Made by a program: the position numbers and the translations under genes
From: Halocafeteria seosinensis
Taxonomy: Eukaryota; Sar; Bigyra; Bicosoecida
Assembly (NCBI GenBank): GCA_001687465.1
Contig: LVLI01000590.1
Location: forward strand, 1 to 41,765
DNA length: 41,765 nt
Direction: 5' to 3'
Part shown: piece by piece, positions 8,631 to 23,379 of the stretch
Layout of the letters: each line of letters begins with the position of its first letter
Numbering within the stretch: position 1 is the first letter of the stretch
Notes under the pieces: model-generated
Seen by the model: the letters and a program-made list of their open reading frames with translations, nothing else
Databases searched by the model: none
What the model was told of the DNA's origin: nothing

Positions 8631-11600
8631 TCAAAGATTGTTCCCCGAAGCCGATGCGGCAAGGTGGCACATACGCTCAAATGAAGCCGGAAACTTCCAA
8701 GCAAACCACTTCTCTTGTTCACCCTCAGTTGCGGTACCATCGTCGCTGCACCGCGCTAGCAGGTGTGTCTTCGTGCTTGAAATAACATTGGTCTGTGCAG
8801 GAGCTCGCACTAATGGAGCCCATACCATACTCTGAGTAGCAGTCCCAGAAGCCTCGCTCTTCGTGGTCGGAAGAAAGAAGGGATCACTAACGCACAGAGT
8901 TTCGTACAGAGGGTGCGTACTACTTCCAGCATGCACACAATCTGCTTGCTTACTCTTTAAAGATTCAGAGGTACGACGGTGCAAACGAAGCTCACGAGGG
9001 GAAGATGACGAGGCCATTCGACATGCGGGCCATATGAAGGAGAAGCTTACTGTTGAAGTATTGTTTTCGTGATTTATCGCAAGCCTTGTGCCTTCGAGAT
9101 ACCTGTTTCTGTCCCGCACAAAGGAATTGAGCGAAAGTTCCAAAGATTCAGAGTCTTTATACTTCTGCAGACGCGGTAACTCTTCCAAGAGAATAACACA
9201 ATTCCCTAGGAAGCTATGTAAGTCCACTTGCTGTCTTAGCGGCTCGATAATCTCATCAGTGCTTCGGGAGGAGCATTCCTGCTTTCTCATGGGTTTTCGT
9301 AAGCATGAAAAGCCCATCAGTGATGTATCTTCACTCCTTGATCCTGAGCGGTGTAGACCGATCCAATCACCTACAACAAATGGCCAACTCAGGAGCGTCA
9401 CTCGGTCGTTTGTGGAATCATGAACCAGGTTGGCATTCTCGACAATAAGCTCAATCACACACTCCAAAGAAGATTCTCTAGCAGTGACATAAAGAGCCTC
9501 AATACTGGATGGCATCTGGACGTTGGAGTGCTGGTTGTTGGATGTGGAAATGGATAGCCCTTTGTGCCGTGGTACTCTCAGCCCGACCGTCGTACTGCTC
9601 GGATCAAGCCCGAGGATAGGGAATCCCGGCATATCCTTGGCGAAAAATGGAAGGGAAAAATACTTGGAGTAAATGCTTTTTTGTTGCACTCCTGTATGTC
9701 GCCAATCCTGCGAATGTTGCCACGTTCCTTCAATTTTTTCCGGCAATGACGTCGACGGATCGCATATACACTGGACAACAGAAGACACATCCGCCTGTAG
9801 TTTCTTGGTGCCAACTCCCACGCTTATTGTCCAAGAAAATATATCTGAAACACCCTCCTGGGTATTTGCTGAAGTAAGCGTTAGGTTGATTCCTTCTACA
9901 GCAAGTTCAGAGCTTGAAGATACGTGCACGCCACATCTACCCATCTTAACCGCTGTCCATGCCGTCTTGCCAATATAGAAACTGGTGCTTTTCAAATGAG
10001 CCGTAGCTGGGAACAATAACCAAACGCTTCCATCCGAAAGCAGTGTAAAGAGCTCGGCGGAGAATCCAGCCGCAGATGAGACAATGCACAGACCACGAGG
10101 AGGCCAACTGAAAGTATCAAGATGTAAGTTGGTGTCACTATCGCAACTACGAGTGAGCGTCTCCAGCAGATCTACTACGCCATCAACAGTGAGATGATTT
10201 TCTACAAACCGGGCAATAGTCGATTCACTACTTCGGGGGACAGGAGTCTGAGTACGAACAGAAATACCGTAAATCGGTAGCGGCCTCCATTGAGGCCTCT
10301 GTTGACTGTCGACGGGAGTTCTAGCATCAGCTGGCCGCAGGTTTGGAAGGATTCCCCATACAAATCGATTCTCAGCTTCAACTACGCCAATGAGTACGGT
10401 ACCAAAGGTTATCAGTTCCTTTATGAGTTCCCCATCCGGGCCACCAAGAGTACAGTTTTGATGCAGCTGGATCCATTCAGATTCTGAGGCACAGCTCTTC
10501 GAGATGAACCAGTCCTCTCGCAAAGCATCAGCGGAGTGATCCTCATCGTTGTGCTGGCCGGTTTCGTTCCTTTGCCGTCGCCACTCCAAAGAGCCGCTTA
10601 TTCGTCCTTGTTGTTCCTCTCGAGAGCGTGCTTTAAGATCTACAGCCACGGAAAGAGAGAGTTGTATTTCTTCTAACATCCGGCGTAACGCGAAAAATCG
10701 TAGCAGGATGATAGGAGCACCCGCACGATCCGCATGCCTATCCAGTGATGATAATGCATACGGAAGGCCCTGGACGTTATCGATGCAACGGAAACGGCCT
10801 TTTACGTGTAAATTAAAACAAAACAGGAAGATTGCCAGCCAGTTTTCTATGGCTTGATCTCTTCGTTTGAGGACTTGATTCCATTTCTTTGTGTACCTGC
10901 GTGTAACATCTACGCATTCGGCTGGACTCACGGCGATAACTGTCCAATGTTGCACATCATATTAACAAAAAACAGTAAAATTTCCGAGTATGGTCACACG
11001 TTTACTACTAACCATAAGTAAGTTTCTTCCCCCATCCGGTTTCGTAAGTCAAGGGAGCGTCTACAGAGTTCTCGCAACTGTCCACATGGACCCATCTCTG
11101 GAAAGCAGCCAGAAACACATGTACTATAATAACATAGGTGAGAGAATACAGTCGATCACTTACCTCAAGCAATGGCAGCCACACCTCGGTCCATACGTGG
11201 TCAGTCCAGTCGCAAATGTATCTAGATTCATAGCCGGCGGCGATACAGCATTGCGTAAAGCAGTTGGCCCATTCACCGCATCTGCAGGGAAGCAACCACT
11301 CCAATGGCATTATTGCAAGGAAAATGAAGATATCCGTTTTCTTCTGCTACCCACCTTCCTTTCCTCCAGTCTAAGAGGGTGGCCGGATGGTTATATCGAG
11401 GGAAGCGCGTAATGGCGGTACAGCTTTTGCACCTATACACCTCGACTATCCCGGCTTTCCCCTCTTGGGTTTCAGGAGCTGACCCTCCGATTGCTACAGT
11501 CTTCCCCTCGCAGGAGCTACAGTTGGGTGAATTTACCCATTTGAAGAAGGAAGTCTTGAACCAACGTGTTATTTCCTTCAGCAAACGGAAGCGGAAGAAG

Positions 11601-12923
11601 AGCGGATATATGTTGACTGTGTCTAGACCAGGTGTGTATCCAATCATATCAGCCTCTTCCCCTTCGTGCAAACGTTCTGAGAGAAAAGATGAGGCGCGAT
11701 GGTAGAGCTCCGGCAACGGCATTTTTGTTAGGGCCTTGTGTTGGATGTAGCTTTCCTCGTAAAGGCTAACCGATGACCTAACAGATTGAATCCTTTTGTG
11801 CATATCGTTGATGGATTGCATCGTGTGAGGAGAATTGTGTGAATTCTGCAGCTTCAACTCTGTCTCCTGCAGGTACGAGGAACTCAAAGAGCGCTGCTGA
11901 TCGAGGAATCTTGACCATAGTACCTGCCTTGCCTCTTCCTGCACCGCAAGAAACATGTTGATGTATACAAGTCCCACATGTGGCATCGCTATGCGTTTTT
12001 GACGGGTAGCATACCATCTCGATCACAAACTCTCCTGATCGCTCCCCGAAAAGGTCCATGATACCTTTGTCTCCATGTTGCTGGGCAAGTTGAGAAACTT
12101 GACACACGAATCCAAAATTCAAAAAGGAATTGTCCTCGTGTACCAGCATCGGAGAAGCATGCAGCGAAGGAGACAAACACGTTGAAGCGCATGCACCGCA
12201 CAGGAGATACGGAGATTTTCTCCCTGCATTATCCATCTCGAATTTATAGACTGGTTGAACTACAGGTGTGCTACCAAAGCGTATCTTAGAGCATTCTTCC
12301 ACGATTGTATCCGCTGCTTGTTGGCATTTCCGCACAAAATCCGTGTCGCTTCCGCTGTTATCACCTTCCTTCGCATCCACAACGAGACCTCTAACAAGTT
12401 CATCATCAACGTCTTTTTTAACTGACGTCGACAGTAGCGGGCGCGTATCGTCAATGATTCCAAAGAAGGAGCGTCTGGAATCCAGTGCAACGATTTCCGG
12501 GTGGTGCAAGAATTTCTCGAAGACTATCGAGGCGAAATGACGCCTCCTGGAAGCCTGGAATTCTTCGTTACCACCATCGGGCAGCGTCAACAAGAAAGAG
12601 TGGCAATGTTTGGCGGGAACTGTCCTGTACAATTCCTTCAAGTAGGCTGCCTCCGCTTCGCCACAGAGAACTGTTTCCTGCGCCATGCCTACAAGACGCA
12701 TGTACTCGACCGGCACATGTGTGACAGAGTAGAGCTGCCATAAGAATATAGTCATCTGTTCTTCCCACTCTTCCAAGAGTGGTCTACAGTCAGTATCGTC
12801 CTGATGGTGCCTTCGTAAGCACTCCACGAGTTCGGGCTCCATCGAGACAGTATGGAGGTATCCTTCATGCCAGACATGCACCTCCAGAGAGGATTGTCCT
12901 TCTCCCTCCGCTGTCGCACTCAT
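8631..12923 (-). CDS. PNG1: Peptide:N-glycanase (PNGase) with long N- and C-terminal extensions
   Basis: Exons 12923-12015, 11938-11355, 11281-11164, 11097-11013 and 10939-8631 encode 1334 residues. The transglutaminase-fold core is clear: NCSSCEG and YRCKSCT (two CxxC pairs for zinc), RFPRYNHP, then [10 protein letters not shown] (Cys about 499), [10 protein letters not shown] (His about 526) and WVHVDSCEN (Asp about 543), the full catalytic triad of NGLY1/Png1, which strips N-glycans from misfolded glycoproteins in the cytosol during ERAD. Downstream, [10 protein letters not shown] and GRISGSLEW match the usual region after the core. The N-terminal 300 residues include a segment resembling a ubiquitin-like fold (about residues 50-75) and a Cys-containing stretch, not a clear PUB domain. 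The roughly 650-residue C-terminal extension is not recognised and is unusual. The first ATG at 12923 is used. Confidence 0.9.
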
Positions 12924-12943
12924 TTTAGTATTGAGAGGGAATA
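12924..12943. promoter_or_regulatory. 20-bp divergent start-to-start spacer (PNGase / cyclin L)
   Basis: Only 20 bp separate the PNGase ATG (minus, 12921-12923) from the cyclin L ATG (plus, 12944-12946). Core promoters and 5' leaders must overlap the opposite gene's coding sequence, or one gene starts farther downstream than proposed. The cyclin L frame before its conserved part (position 12944 to about 13030) has only this ATG. Confidence 0.5.
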
Positions 12944-14466
12944 ATGTCAGGGGATGAATCGACGCCGCCTCTGCTCTTACCAAGTCATCTGTTATGGCCT
13001 ACACCGTCGTACCAACAAGCCCAGATAGACTATGAGACTAATGAGAAACAGCACCGTATATTCGGCTGTGAGCTCATTTCGGAAGCCGGTATTTTACTCA
13101 AACTGTACGTGTAGTGGGAGGTACAACCATGGCACTATATATTTAAACAACAGAACGAGCAAGAAGCTGTTTGTGTATGAAATTGGCAGACCTCAGGCGT
13201 GCATAGCCACAGCGGAAACACTCCTGCAGCGCTTTTATTACAGAGTGTCTTTGTCGCAATACGATGTCGTTCATGGTACGTAGGCTCCGTATGCACTCGT
13301 GAAAAAAGCTTGGATTACGGTTGATCGCGGCTGTATACAGCTTCTATGGCGGCACTGTTTCTGGCAGCCAAAGTGGAGGACCAACTGGATGATCACAAGG
13401 AAGGCAGAACCATGAGAATGCGTGATGTGCTGAATGTGTTCTTTCACATCAAGAGGAAGCGATTACGCAAAACAGTGCGCCCATTGTCCCTGGGATGCCG
13501 AGTAAGTAGTTGGGATCAACTGACTACTAGACCAGTGGCGGATGAAGCCAAACAATTATGTTGGCAATTGCAGCTTTACAACCACTGGAAGGACAGACTG
13601 ACAAAGTTAGAAGTTGTAATCCTTAAAGAACTTGGCTTTAGCATGTACAACATCATGGAGCATCCCCACAAATATATCCTGTACTACGTCCGAGTGCGTT
13701 CAGAGAATGTTGCCACTTGCTGTCGCCCGCTGCACACTGCCGTTGTTGTTTACAGGCATTGGAAGGAACGCACGAACTGGCTCGTAATGCATGGGCTTAC
13801 CTAAACGATTCGTTGCGATTGGATCTATGTGTACGATTCCGAGCGGAATCAATAGCATGTGCGGCCATCTACCTCGCCTCTAGGTGCGTACCGCGATGAC
13901 TTCAGTTTTTGTTGGTAACCACAGAAACATTTTTTCCATTGCAGGAAACTTGAACAGCCTTTGCCGATGAATCCTCCGTGGTACAAGGTGTTTAATACAA
14001 GTGATGACGAAATATTTCAAATTAGTGCTGAGGTTTTACAATTATATGAAGAGTAAGTACGACTACGACTCGAAAAGTTATTCTGGCTTTTTTTTTCCGT
14101 ATTTGCACTAAGTACAGGCCTAGGGTTACATGGCTGCCTTCCCTGTGTGAACCTCGGTGTAACTATGATCATATGGAAAAGCTCTACGAAGAGGAAGAGG
14201 ACAACAGGATCGAAGCTGATTTCCAGTTCGACCAGAAAGTCCAAGCCGAGCGAAAAGGGGCTCCTAGCTCTAGTGTGGACCCGCGAGTCGATACTACTGA
14301 GCAGTCCACTGTTGCGGCGACTGATGCAGCATCAAAGTTGACTGTATCGGCAACTCAGGCTAAGGTCAAAGACAAGCTTCCAGAAACGAAGCATAGCACG
14401 ACGGTTGAAGCAGAAAAGCAACCTGTAACTGGTGAGAAGCGCAGAAAGAGACGGAGGTGGAAATGA
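12944..14466 (+). CDS. CCNL: Cyclin L (transcription/splicing CDK partner)
   Basis: Seven exons: 12944-13104, 13190-13275, 13341-13501, 13574-13693, 13756-13883, 13945-14052 and 14118-14466 (370 residues). Both cyclin-box folds read through the splices: FGCELISEAGILLKL, QRFYYRVSLSQYDVVH, AALFLAAKVED, VVILKELGFSMYNIMEHPHK, then ARNAWAYLNDSLR and AESIACAAIYLASRKLEQ followed by MNPPWYKVF. This order and wording fit cyclin L better than cyclins K or T. Family members bind CDK11/CDK12-type kinases and act in pre-mRNA splicing. The long Arg-Ser tail of animal cyclin L is absent; a short basic end (EKRRKRRR) remains, likely a nuclear localisation signal. The third intron (72 nt) is in frame and stop-free. 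It ends 41 bp from the convergent GH47 gene. Confidence 0.88.
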
Positions 14467-14507
14467 CGCGAAACAATTGCGTTCCCCATCGAGCATGATG
14501 TGTATGC

Positions 14508-17703
<3,196 letters not shown>

Positions 17704-18011
17704 GCTCAAAAAATAACACTACTGCGTTCATATAATGGCAATACGCAAAATAATACAAAGGTACTCCCGGGGAGTGAATTTCGCCTATTATGATGGCGCA
17801 ACCTGAGTGGATTTTCTCCGTTCACATCAAACCTTCACATTTTAAATGTGCTGATAATACCCCCTTAGACTGGTAGTACAGTCTGGTACCGAACCTGCCA
17901 CAGGTTGAGAACTTGCACGGTACATTTGTACAAGATGCCAAGTGCATTTTTTTACTTTGATTAAGCACAAGAGCTATGCCAGTCTTATGAACTCCTCATG
18001 ACTACATGCCC
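17704..18011. other. 308-bp spacer upstream of the GH47 gene
   Basis: The spacer lies between the GH47 start and the USP stop, both on the minus strand. It should hold the GH47 promoter and the USP 3' end. No distinct motif, repeat or RNA gene is recognised. Confidence 0.4.
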
Positions 18012-19152
18012 TTAGAAGTAGTGGCCTTTGTTTTGGTAAATCAAAATATCGGTCTCAGCCAGACGCACAAGTCTTTCAGCAGTGCTACTAAAAGACTCCT
18101 TGTGTCCAGCACCCGCTACAAGGATATCAACGTCTCGGTCTCGTATGTATCGGCACATTTCGTCTGAGACGGGATGTCCATGCTCACTGGTGACTTGCTG
18201 GTAACTCAATCGCTTCTGCATCATTTAGGATTAATAAATAACTATGCTGTGATATACAAGTTAGACATAGAAGATACATACATCTTGTTTGTTGCAATCC
18301 CTGTAACGCTTCTTAATATTGAATGCCCTGTACTGAGAACTGATCATGTTCTGTGCGGTTTCGTCTTCCACGTGTAGGATGATAATGTGGTCATCCTCTT
18401 TTGCCACCTTCTGCGTGAACTTCAGTGAGCTCTCGGAGTACTTCGTCCCATCGATAGAAACTACCCAATTAAATGCAGAGGCCGGAGAATCTGGTTCTTC
18501 CTCTATCCTCTTACACACTAACACAGGAAGGAAAGCCTTACGCAGGGCCTGGTCCACCGTACTGCCAGCGACGGAGGAATCAGCCTTGCGGCCCTTTCGG
18601 CCGGTAAACCCCACAACGAGTACGTCAACAGCGTTCTTTGAGTAGTTGACATACTCGCAGAGTGCACTATGGGTTGTTTGGTCCTTAGATTTTTTCTTGA
18701 CTAGCTCGTAATTCCATCGACTTGATGATATCTGTTCAACCAAGGAGCTTTTCACAGAGACAGACAAACAGCATTCTCTAGTATATGCAGTCTTACCGAT
18801 GCAGTTAGACGGGTTGTATAAAAGTTTTCGATGTTGTCGGGATTGACATCTGCAGGAAGCCGTTCATCCAAATCTGCGGATACGGAGTGAACAATGCAAA
18901 GAAATCCTTGCATTCTCAGTCCATGTTGCGGGTTTACTCACCTTTGAACGGATTAGAGATGTGAAGCACGGTTAGGCGATCATTGCTCTTAAGAAGTCTT
19001 AGCGCCCGAGTGAAAGCATAGAGTGATCGCTCCTTTGTGCTGTCTACACCTACACAGACATGTACTGGATGCTCGGATGCTTCGGTACGCGAGAGGGCTC
19101 CAGCCTCAGCAGCTCCCTTGGTGAGCTCATCATGTACTTCTGCTTCTGCCAT
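18012..19152 (-). CDS. Tandem universal stress protein (two USP domains)
   Basis: Exons 19152-18942, 18873-18797, 18731-18282 and 18215-18012 encode 313 residues. Domain 1 (about 30-165) starts VHVCVGVDSTKERSLYA and ends DVLVVGFTGRKG ... SVAGSTVDQALRK ... FLPVLVCK, the nucleotide-binding loop (G-x-x-G then G-S-T) plus final strand of UspA folds. Domain 2 (about 172-313) starts NWVVSIDGTKYSESSLKF and ends VDILVAGAGHKES ... AERLVRLAETDILIYQ; its loop lacks the second glycine, so ATP binding there is doubtful. Such tandem USPs are cytosolic nucleotide-binding stress proteins; the client process is unknown. Introns are 68, 65 and 66 nt. Confidence 0.85.
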
Positions 19153-19755
19153 CTTTCTTTCTCCACGACCGTATACCTTACTCAGTAGGGATTTGCCTGC
19201 GTATCATCAAGTTAACGACGAGTGTATACCGTTGGGAGCTGGGTCCTACCAGAACCGCCAGCACTGAAGGAGCGTGGTCTAGAGTTGATGGGTTCCGGTA
19301 CATACCTGCTGTATAGTCAATCATGAAGTGTCTCTCGTTTTACGATCGCTGGATTTCTAGAGTATGTGCGACGTCGTGGTTTATCGGCGTTGAAGTTCCC
19401 TGCTTGAACAGTTCAAGTTGAACCTCGGAGGAATCGGACTCCGAGAGTCTGAGAATGCCATTCCCGGGAAATGCTAACTGCTAATAAGAAACCTTTGTAA
19501 GAGGTGCGTTACAGTATCGCAGAATAAGATGTCATATGCTCGTGTGTTGAGTGCGGAGATGTCAAATATGTCGCGCAGACAACTGGATTTTGTGGATTCC
19601 ATTCTTTAGCAGCAATGGTAGCACTTAGAAGCAATGCAAAATAGCTATCACTTTTTCACAATGTTATGACCCTTTCCCATTCTCACACGACACGAGAGGA
19701 CAATAAGGGAATGGGGACTTCGAGAGTTTACATGGGATGGGCCCAACGTTTCTCT
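19153..19755. other. 603-bp spacer with two adjacent small hairpins
   Basis: No gene is seen. At 19403-19417 CTTGAA and TTCAAG form a 6-bp stem around a 3-nt loop. At 19424-19445 CTCGGAG and CTCCGAG form a 7-bp stem around 8 nt. A tRNA was considered and does not fit (no acceptor stem, no D arm). The rest should contain the USP promoter (minus strand). Confidence 0.4.
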
Positions 19756-20874
19756 TTAGGGCCTCTTCTTATTGAATGATGATTGGCCTTTCTCCATGAA
19801 TCTGATTCTTCGCTGCTTCCCTCTCTCTTCAAGATCTACCTTCCCAGTGCGTCGCCGGTCGGCCGTTTCAGGTCCCGTAGCTTCTTGGCTTGCAGACGTT
19901 TCGTTCGAGTGGTGGTACTCTATATGCCTTTGCGGCTGATATTTTTCCATCCGAAACTGACAATAAGCATCAAATTCCCTGAGAAACCGCAAGACGATTT
20001 GCGTTGCCGACTCATCGTCCGCCATTTTCCTTCCAACAGACGGTCTGCACTCTACTTGAATATCGTTTGAGACGAACACGATGTTGTAGCTCAAATTCCC
20101 GAACGCACCTCCTATTTCTCTCTCCTTTCAGCTTCAGGATATTCTCTTCAGCAGTATTATCCTCCGCTAGCATTAACCCGTGTTTCTTGAACAAGAAAAC
20201 AGTGGACGCGTCCAACTCATATCCTCGGAAGCCATACTCCGTTTTGCTCGTGTAGCGCTCGTCAACAAGCAACACGGGAAGAGATACCTGCGTAGACGAG
20301 AGCCATCTACTCGTCTATCACTTGGAATGCAAAGAACGTCTTCGTCGTACTTTTTGCAGCCTTCTTAAGTTTCCCAAGAACTCCACTACCTGGGCACACT
20401 CTTCGGACGGGTCCCCACTTTCGAGCAAAGGCCATCCTACAATCTGCACGCAGCATAATAAACATAGCGAAGTACATCTTTCAGGGCAATGCCATTACTC
20501 ACCAAAGCATCTGTGCTTTTATTCTGTATTAATCTCCGTATTTTTCGTGTCGCCTGTAAGTACTGTGATTCTAACGTGAGGGGGTCATTGTGGCCCTGAA
20601 GGTGGACAGGAAGTATCCGGTACGGCCAAGTAATAGACTGAAAATGTTTATAGGCTTCTGCCGAATACACTTCCGCTTCATCTTCAGATGTACGAACAGA
20701 AGCGGTAGGTTGAATGCCATTTCCAGGGGGGTATAGTTTGCATTGCGCCAGTCCGATTCGCTTAGCTCCCCAATCTATTCCCATCAGCCGGCAAGCTTGG
20801 GGGCGGCCTTCTGTCAGAGATAGCGCGCGGCGAATGACGTACTTGGAGAATTCCGGGAAACTCTTGACTGACAT
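19756..20874 (-). CDS. YqgF/RuvX-type Holliday-junction-resolvase-like protein
   Basis: Exons 20874-20503, 20443-20351, 20287-20109 and 20029-19756 encode 305 residues. RNase H-fold signatures of the YqgF family are in order: RLMGIDWGAKRIGLAQ (first catalytic Asp), DALVIVGWPLLESG, LPVLLVDERYTS (catalytic Glu region) and DDESATQIVLRFL (last Asp). Bacterial members are about 140 residues. This one has about 30 extra residues at the N-terminus, inserts after the first and third motifs, and a charged 60-residue tail. In plants and algae nuclear YqgF homologs are usually organellar, which would fit an N-terminal extension, but I see no convincing transit peptide from the chosen ATG; the frame is open further upstream (to 20988) without an ATG. 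Members act in pre-16S rRNA 5' processing or junction cleavage. Confidence 0.8.
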
Positions 20875-21736
20875 AGTTTGCTCTTTTGGTGCCACAGTGC
20901 CATCACTAGCGCATGCATGGCGAGTTTGTCGCAAGTAAGTCACTGGTCTACCAACAGCGGTCCCCCAAGTTCGGCAGCATCTTTTCACACGTAATGCTCA
21001 GGACGTTACAACAAATCATGGCTGGCACACTGGGTTACAATGAGTGTAATACAGTCTGCGTAGTAAAATTATCAACGAATTAGCTTCACAGGTGAGTTGT
21101 GAAGATAATCCTAGACCTTACTGACAGTCTCCAAGTTGCCAGGAGACTCCAACCAGTGGTTGTCAGCGAGAAACGGTACAAATACCGAAGTAGTACCAAT
21201 TAACATAGAGCTCCAAACGATTGGTACGCGCGCTGGCTTGAATCTATGTTGCAACCAAGTGTGTTAATGCCGAAGTGGTCCGTGGCAGCGCTTTACGGCC
21301 ATGAGTGTCGCCAACATGCTATTCTAAGCATGGGCTAACATTGCGGGGTCATAGATGAAAATATTAAAATGTAAAATCAGCACTGCGGCAAAACCGTGCT
21401 GAAGCCGTTGCCAATTTGCCGTTCATTTTTAGCGTGGAATTCTTGTTGAAGCCAGACCACTGCTCGAGAATTTAGTTGCGCACGCAGCAATTGTCATCTT
21501 GACAGTATTGAATATGCATTTTAAGCAATCCAATAAACTTATCATACCAAAATTACTTGTTGGTATTACCGTGGCTCGAAGGAGTTCTATTGGTAATTCT
21601 TCTAAGCATTGGGGATTGGACAAATCATTGGCGAGAAGAATTCCTCTACTTTTTTAGTCAATGTATTGAAGCGTTCTGGAACTACAAGGAGACATAGCTA
21701 CGTATACCAGCTCGAGTTGATAACATTGGTGCAACC
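20875..21736. other. 862-bp divergent spacer with small hairpins
   Basis: No gene is recognised between the divergent YqgF-type gene and the unnamed gene at 21737. Two perfect stems are visible: CTTCACA/TGTGAAG at 21084-21104 and GTCTCC/GGAGAC at 21127-21147. A 5' exon of either neighbour could hide here. Confidence 0.4.
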
Positions 21737-23379
21737 ATGAACCTGCGGCTGTCTTCATCGAATCTCGAAAACGGGATTTTCGAGAGATTTGAGAACGCGT
21801 TTCGCGGCAAGAATTTCTCAAAACATGAATCACGGGAATCTAAGGAAGAAATGAAGACCAAACTCTACATAAAGCAGCTTTATTGCTCTGAGAGACGTCG
21901 CGAAGTTCTAGAAAAACAGTATGGTCGAGCGTTTTCGCCTAATGAAGATCTCATTTTTGATCGAGAGTACCTGCGTCATAGAGTAGAAATCGTCCGATTT
22001 TGCGGTAAGATCCACAATCCTGAGATACGTCAGAATTCTGTCTACATTCTTCCTCCTTAAAACTGGTTTGCAGTGAAACTAGCAATGATCAGGGAAGAAA
22101 CTGGGGAGATGAATTCGTTGAGAGCACCTTTTGTAGCAATCCAGGTAAGCTATGCGTACTCTTTGAGTTGGTCCGAGAGTAAGAACCTTCCTTTGCAGTA
22201 CCTGGACGATCTCGCCACTGTTCCGGTAAATGGATACAAGAGTCTCATTAGACGCCTCATGGACACAGTTCCTGAAAAGTACTCAGGAGTACGATCGAAA
22301 GAGACATACGTCACCAACGTCCCGTTTTCCATGCTTCTGATCGCCACAACTGCGTTCATTGTTGCTATGTAAGCATGAACTGAGATATTTCCAATTCAAA
22401 TTGCGTTTCAAAGCCGCTTTGACACTCCAGGAAGATTGAGGGTGACTCTAATGAACCAGAACTGGTGGAAAGCATGGCTGTAAGGGCATTGGCCTCTTGG
22501 CCGGAAGCAACTGAAAGCGCAATAGTAGTAAGCAATAACAAACGCAGGTCCGCTAACATGGATGTTTATGACTTCGGTCTTCTCTTCTGCAGCATAGGTA
22601 CATTCGTTGTGTCAGTGCATTCCTCAGTGATTGCGAAGATGGAACGGCCAAGAAGCAAGTCCTGGATGAGATGCTTTCAACTCCGATTAAGAATCCTCCG
22701 AACAATTTCTATCCTCTGGATGAATCGATTTCCAAGGAAGATTGGGTTGATGTTGATTACGTGGGGGAGAAACCGCTTCGCAAATCGCTTAAATCGGAAG
22801 TGCAAGACTACCTGGAGAGTGTATTCGACAGGTACACACATCAAATGACGGTCTTTCGCCGGATCGTTCAAGTCCGAGACGATTTGAAAACGGATATGAT
22901 AAAGCGTGAAGATGAAATTGTCGATACCGTCGTCCACGGCGATTCAGCGACAAATACATTTCGGGCCGCCAGTAAAATTCGCCAAGAAGCGAGGGCAATG
23001 AAGATCAAAGAGATCGAGGTATGTCCTCTTTAGAACTGTTACGTTGTCCTATCCATCCCCTACCCTGCTCGATGCCTTGACTTGTCCCAGACCACTTTTG
23101 TAAAGTTTCTGGGATACAACTTCGACAGAGTCACTTCGGTCGACTTTCTCGCGTGCGCTCTCCGACCAGGTAAGTCCACGTAAACCAAAATACAAGGGCA
23201 ATGAAAACCCATATATCCCACTAAAAGTTCTTAGTGTTCTATCAGATTTCCTTCCCAGGATGATGGTTGCCACTGCTTTGGCCATTCAAGCTGAAATTAC
23301 ACTCCCTGCTTTAGATATCCCATCGGAGCTTGCCAATGCTGCAATGGACAAATTAAGTGGAGGGGCAGCAGAGGTCTAG
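21737..23379 (+). CDS. Unrecognised seven-exon protein
   Basis: Exons 21737-22004, 22074-22144, 22199-22368, 22431-22524, 22593-23018, 23091-23169 and 23246-23379 keep one frame across six introns (54-76 nt) and give 413 residues. The N-terminal 90 residues are charged and helical (ERFENAFRGKNFSKHES). A hydrophobic patch VPFSMLLIATTAFIVAM lies at about 152-168, and a second charged helical region spans about 250-345. The end is milder, with LPRMMVATALAIQAEITLPA. I recognise no family. The consistent phases and coding bias support a real gene. Its stop TAG (23377-23379) overlaps the stop of the convergent E-Syt-like gene. Confidence 0.65.

Noticed and set aside
19380-19450. tRNA gene candidate
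   Set aside because: Stems do not build a cloverleaf; no acceptor stem, D arm or T-loop consensus.
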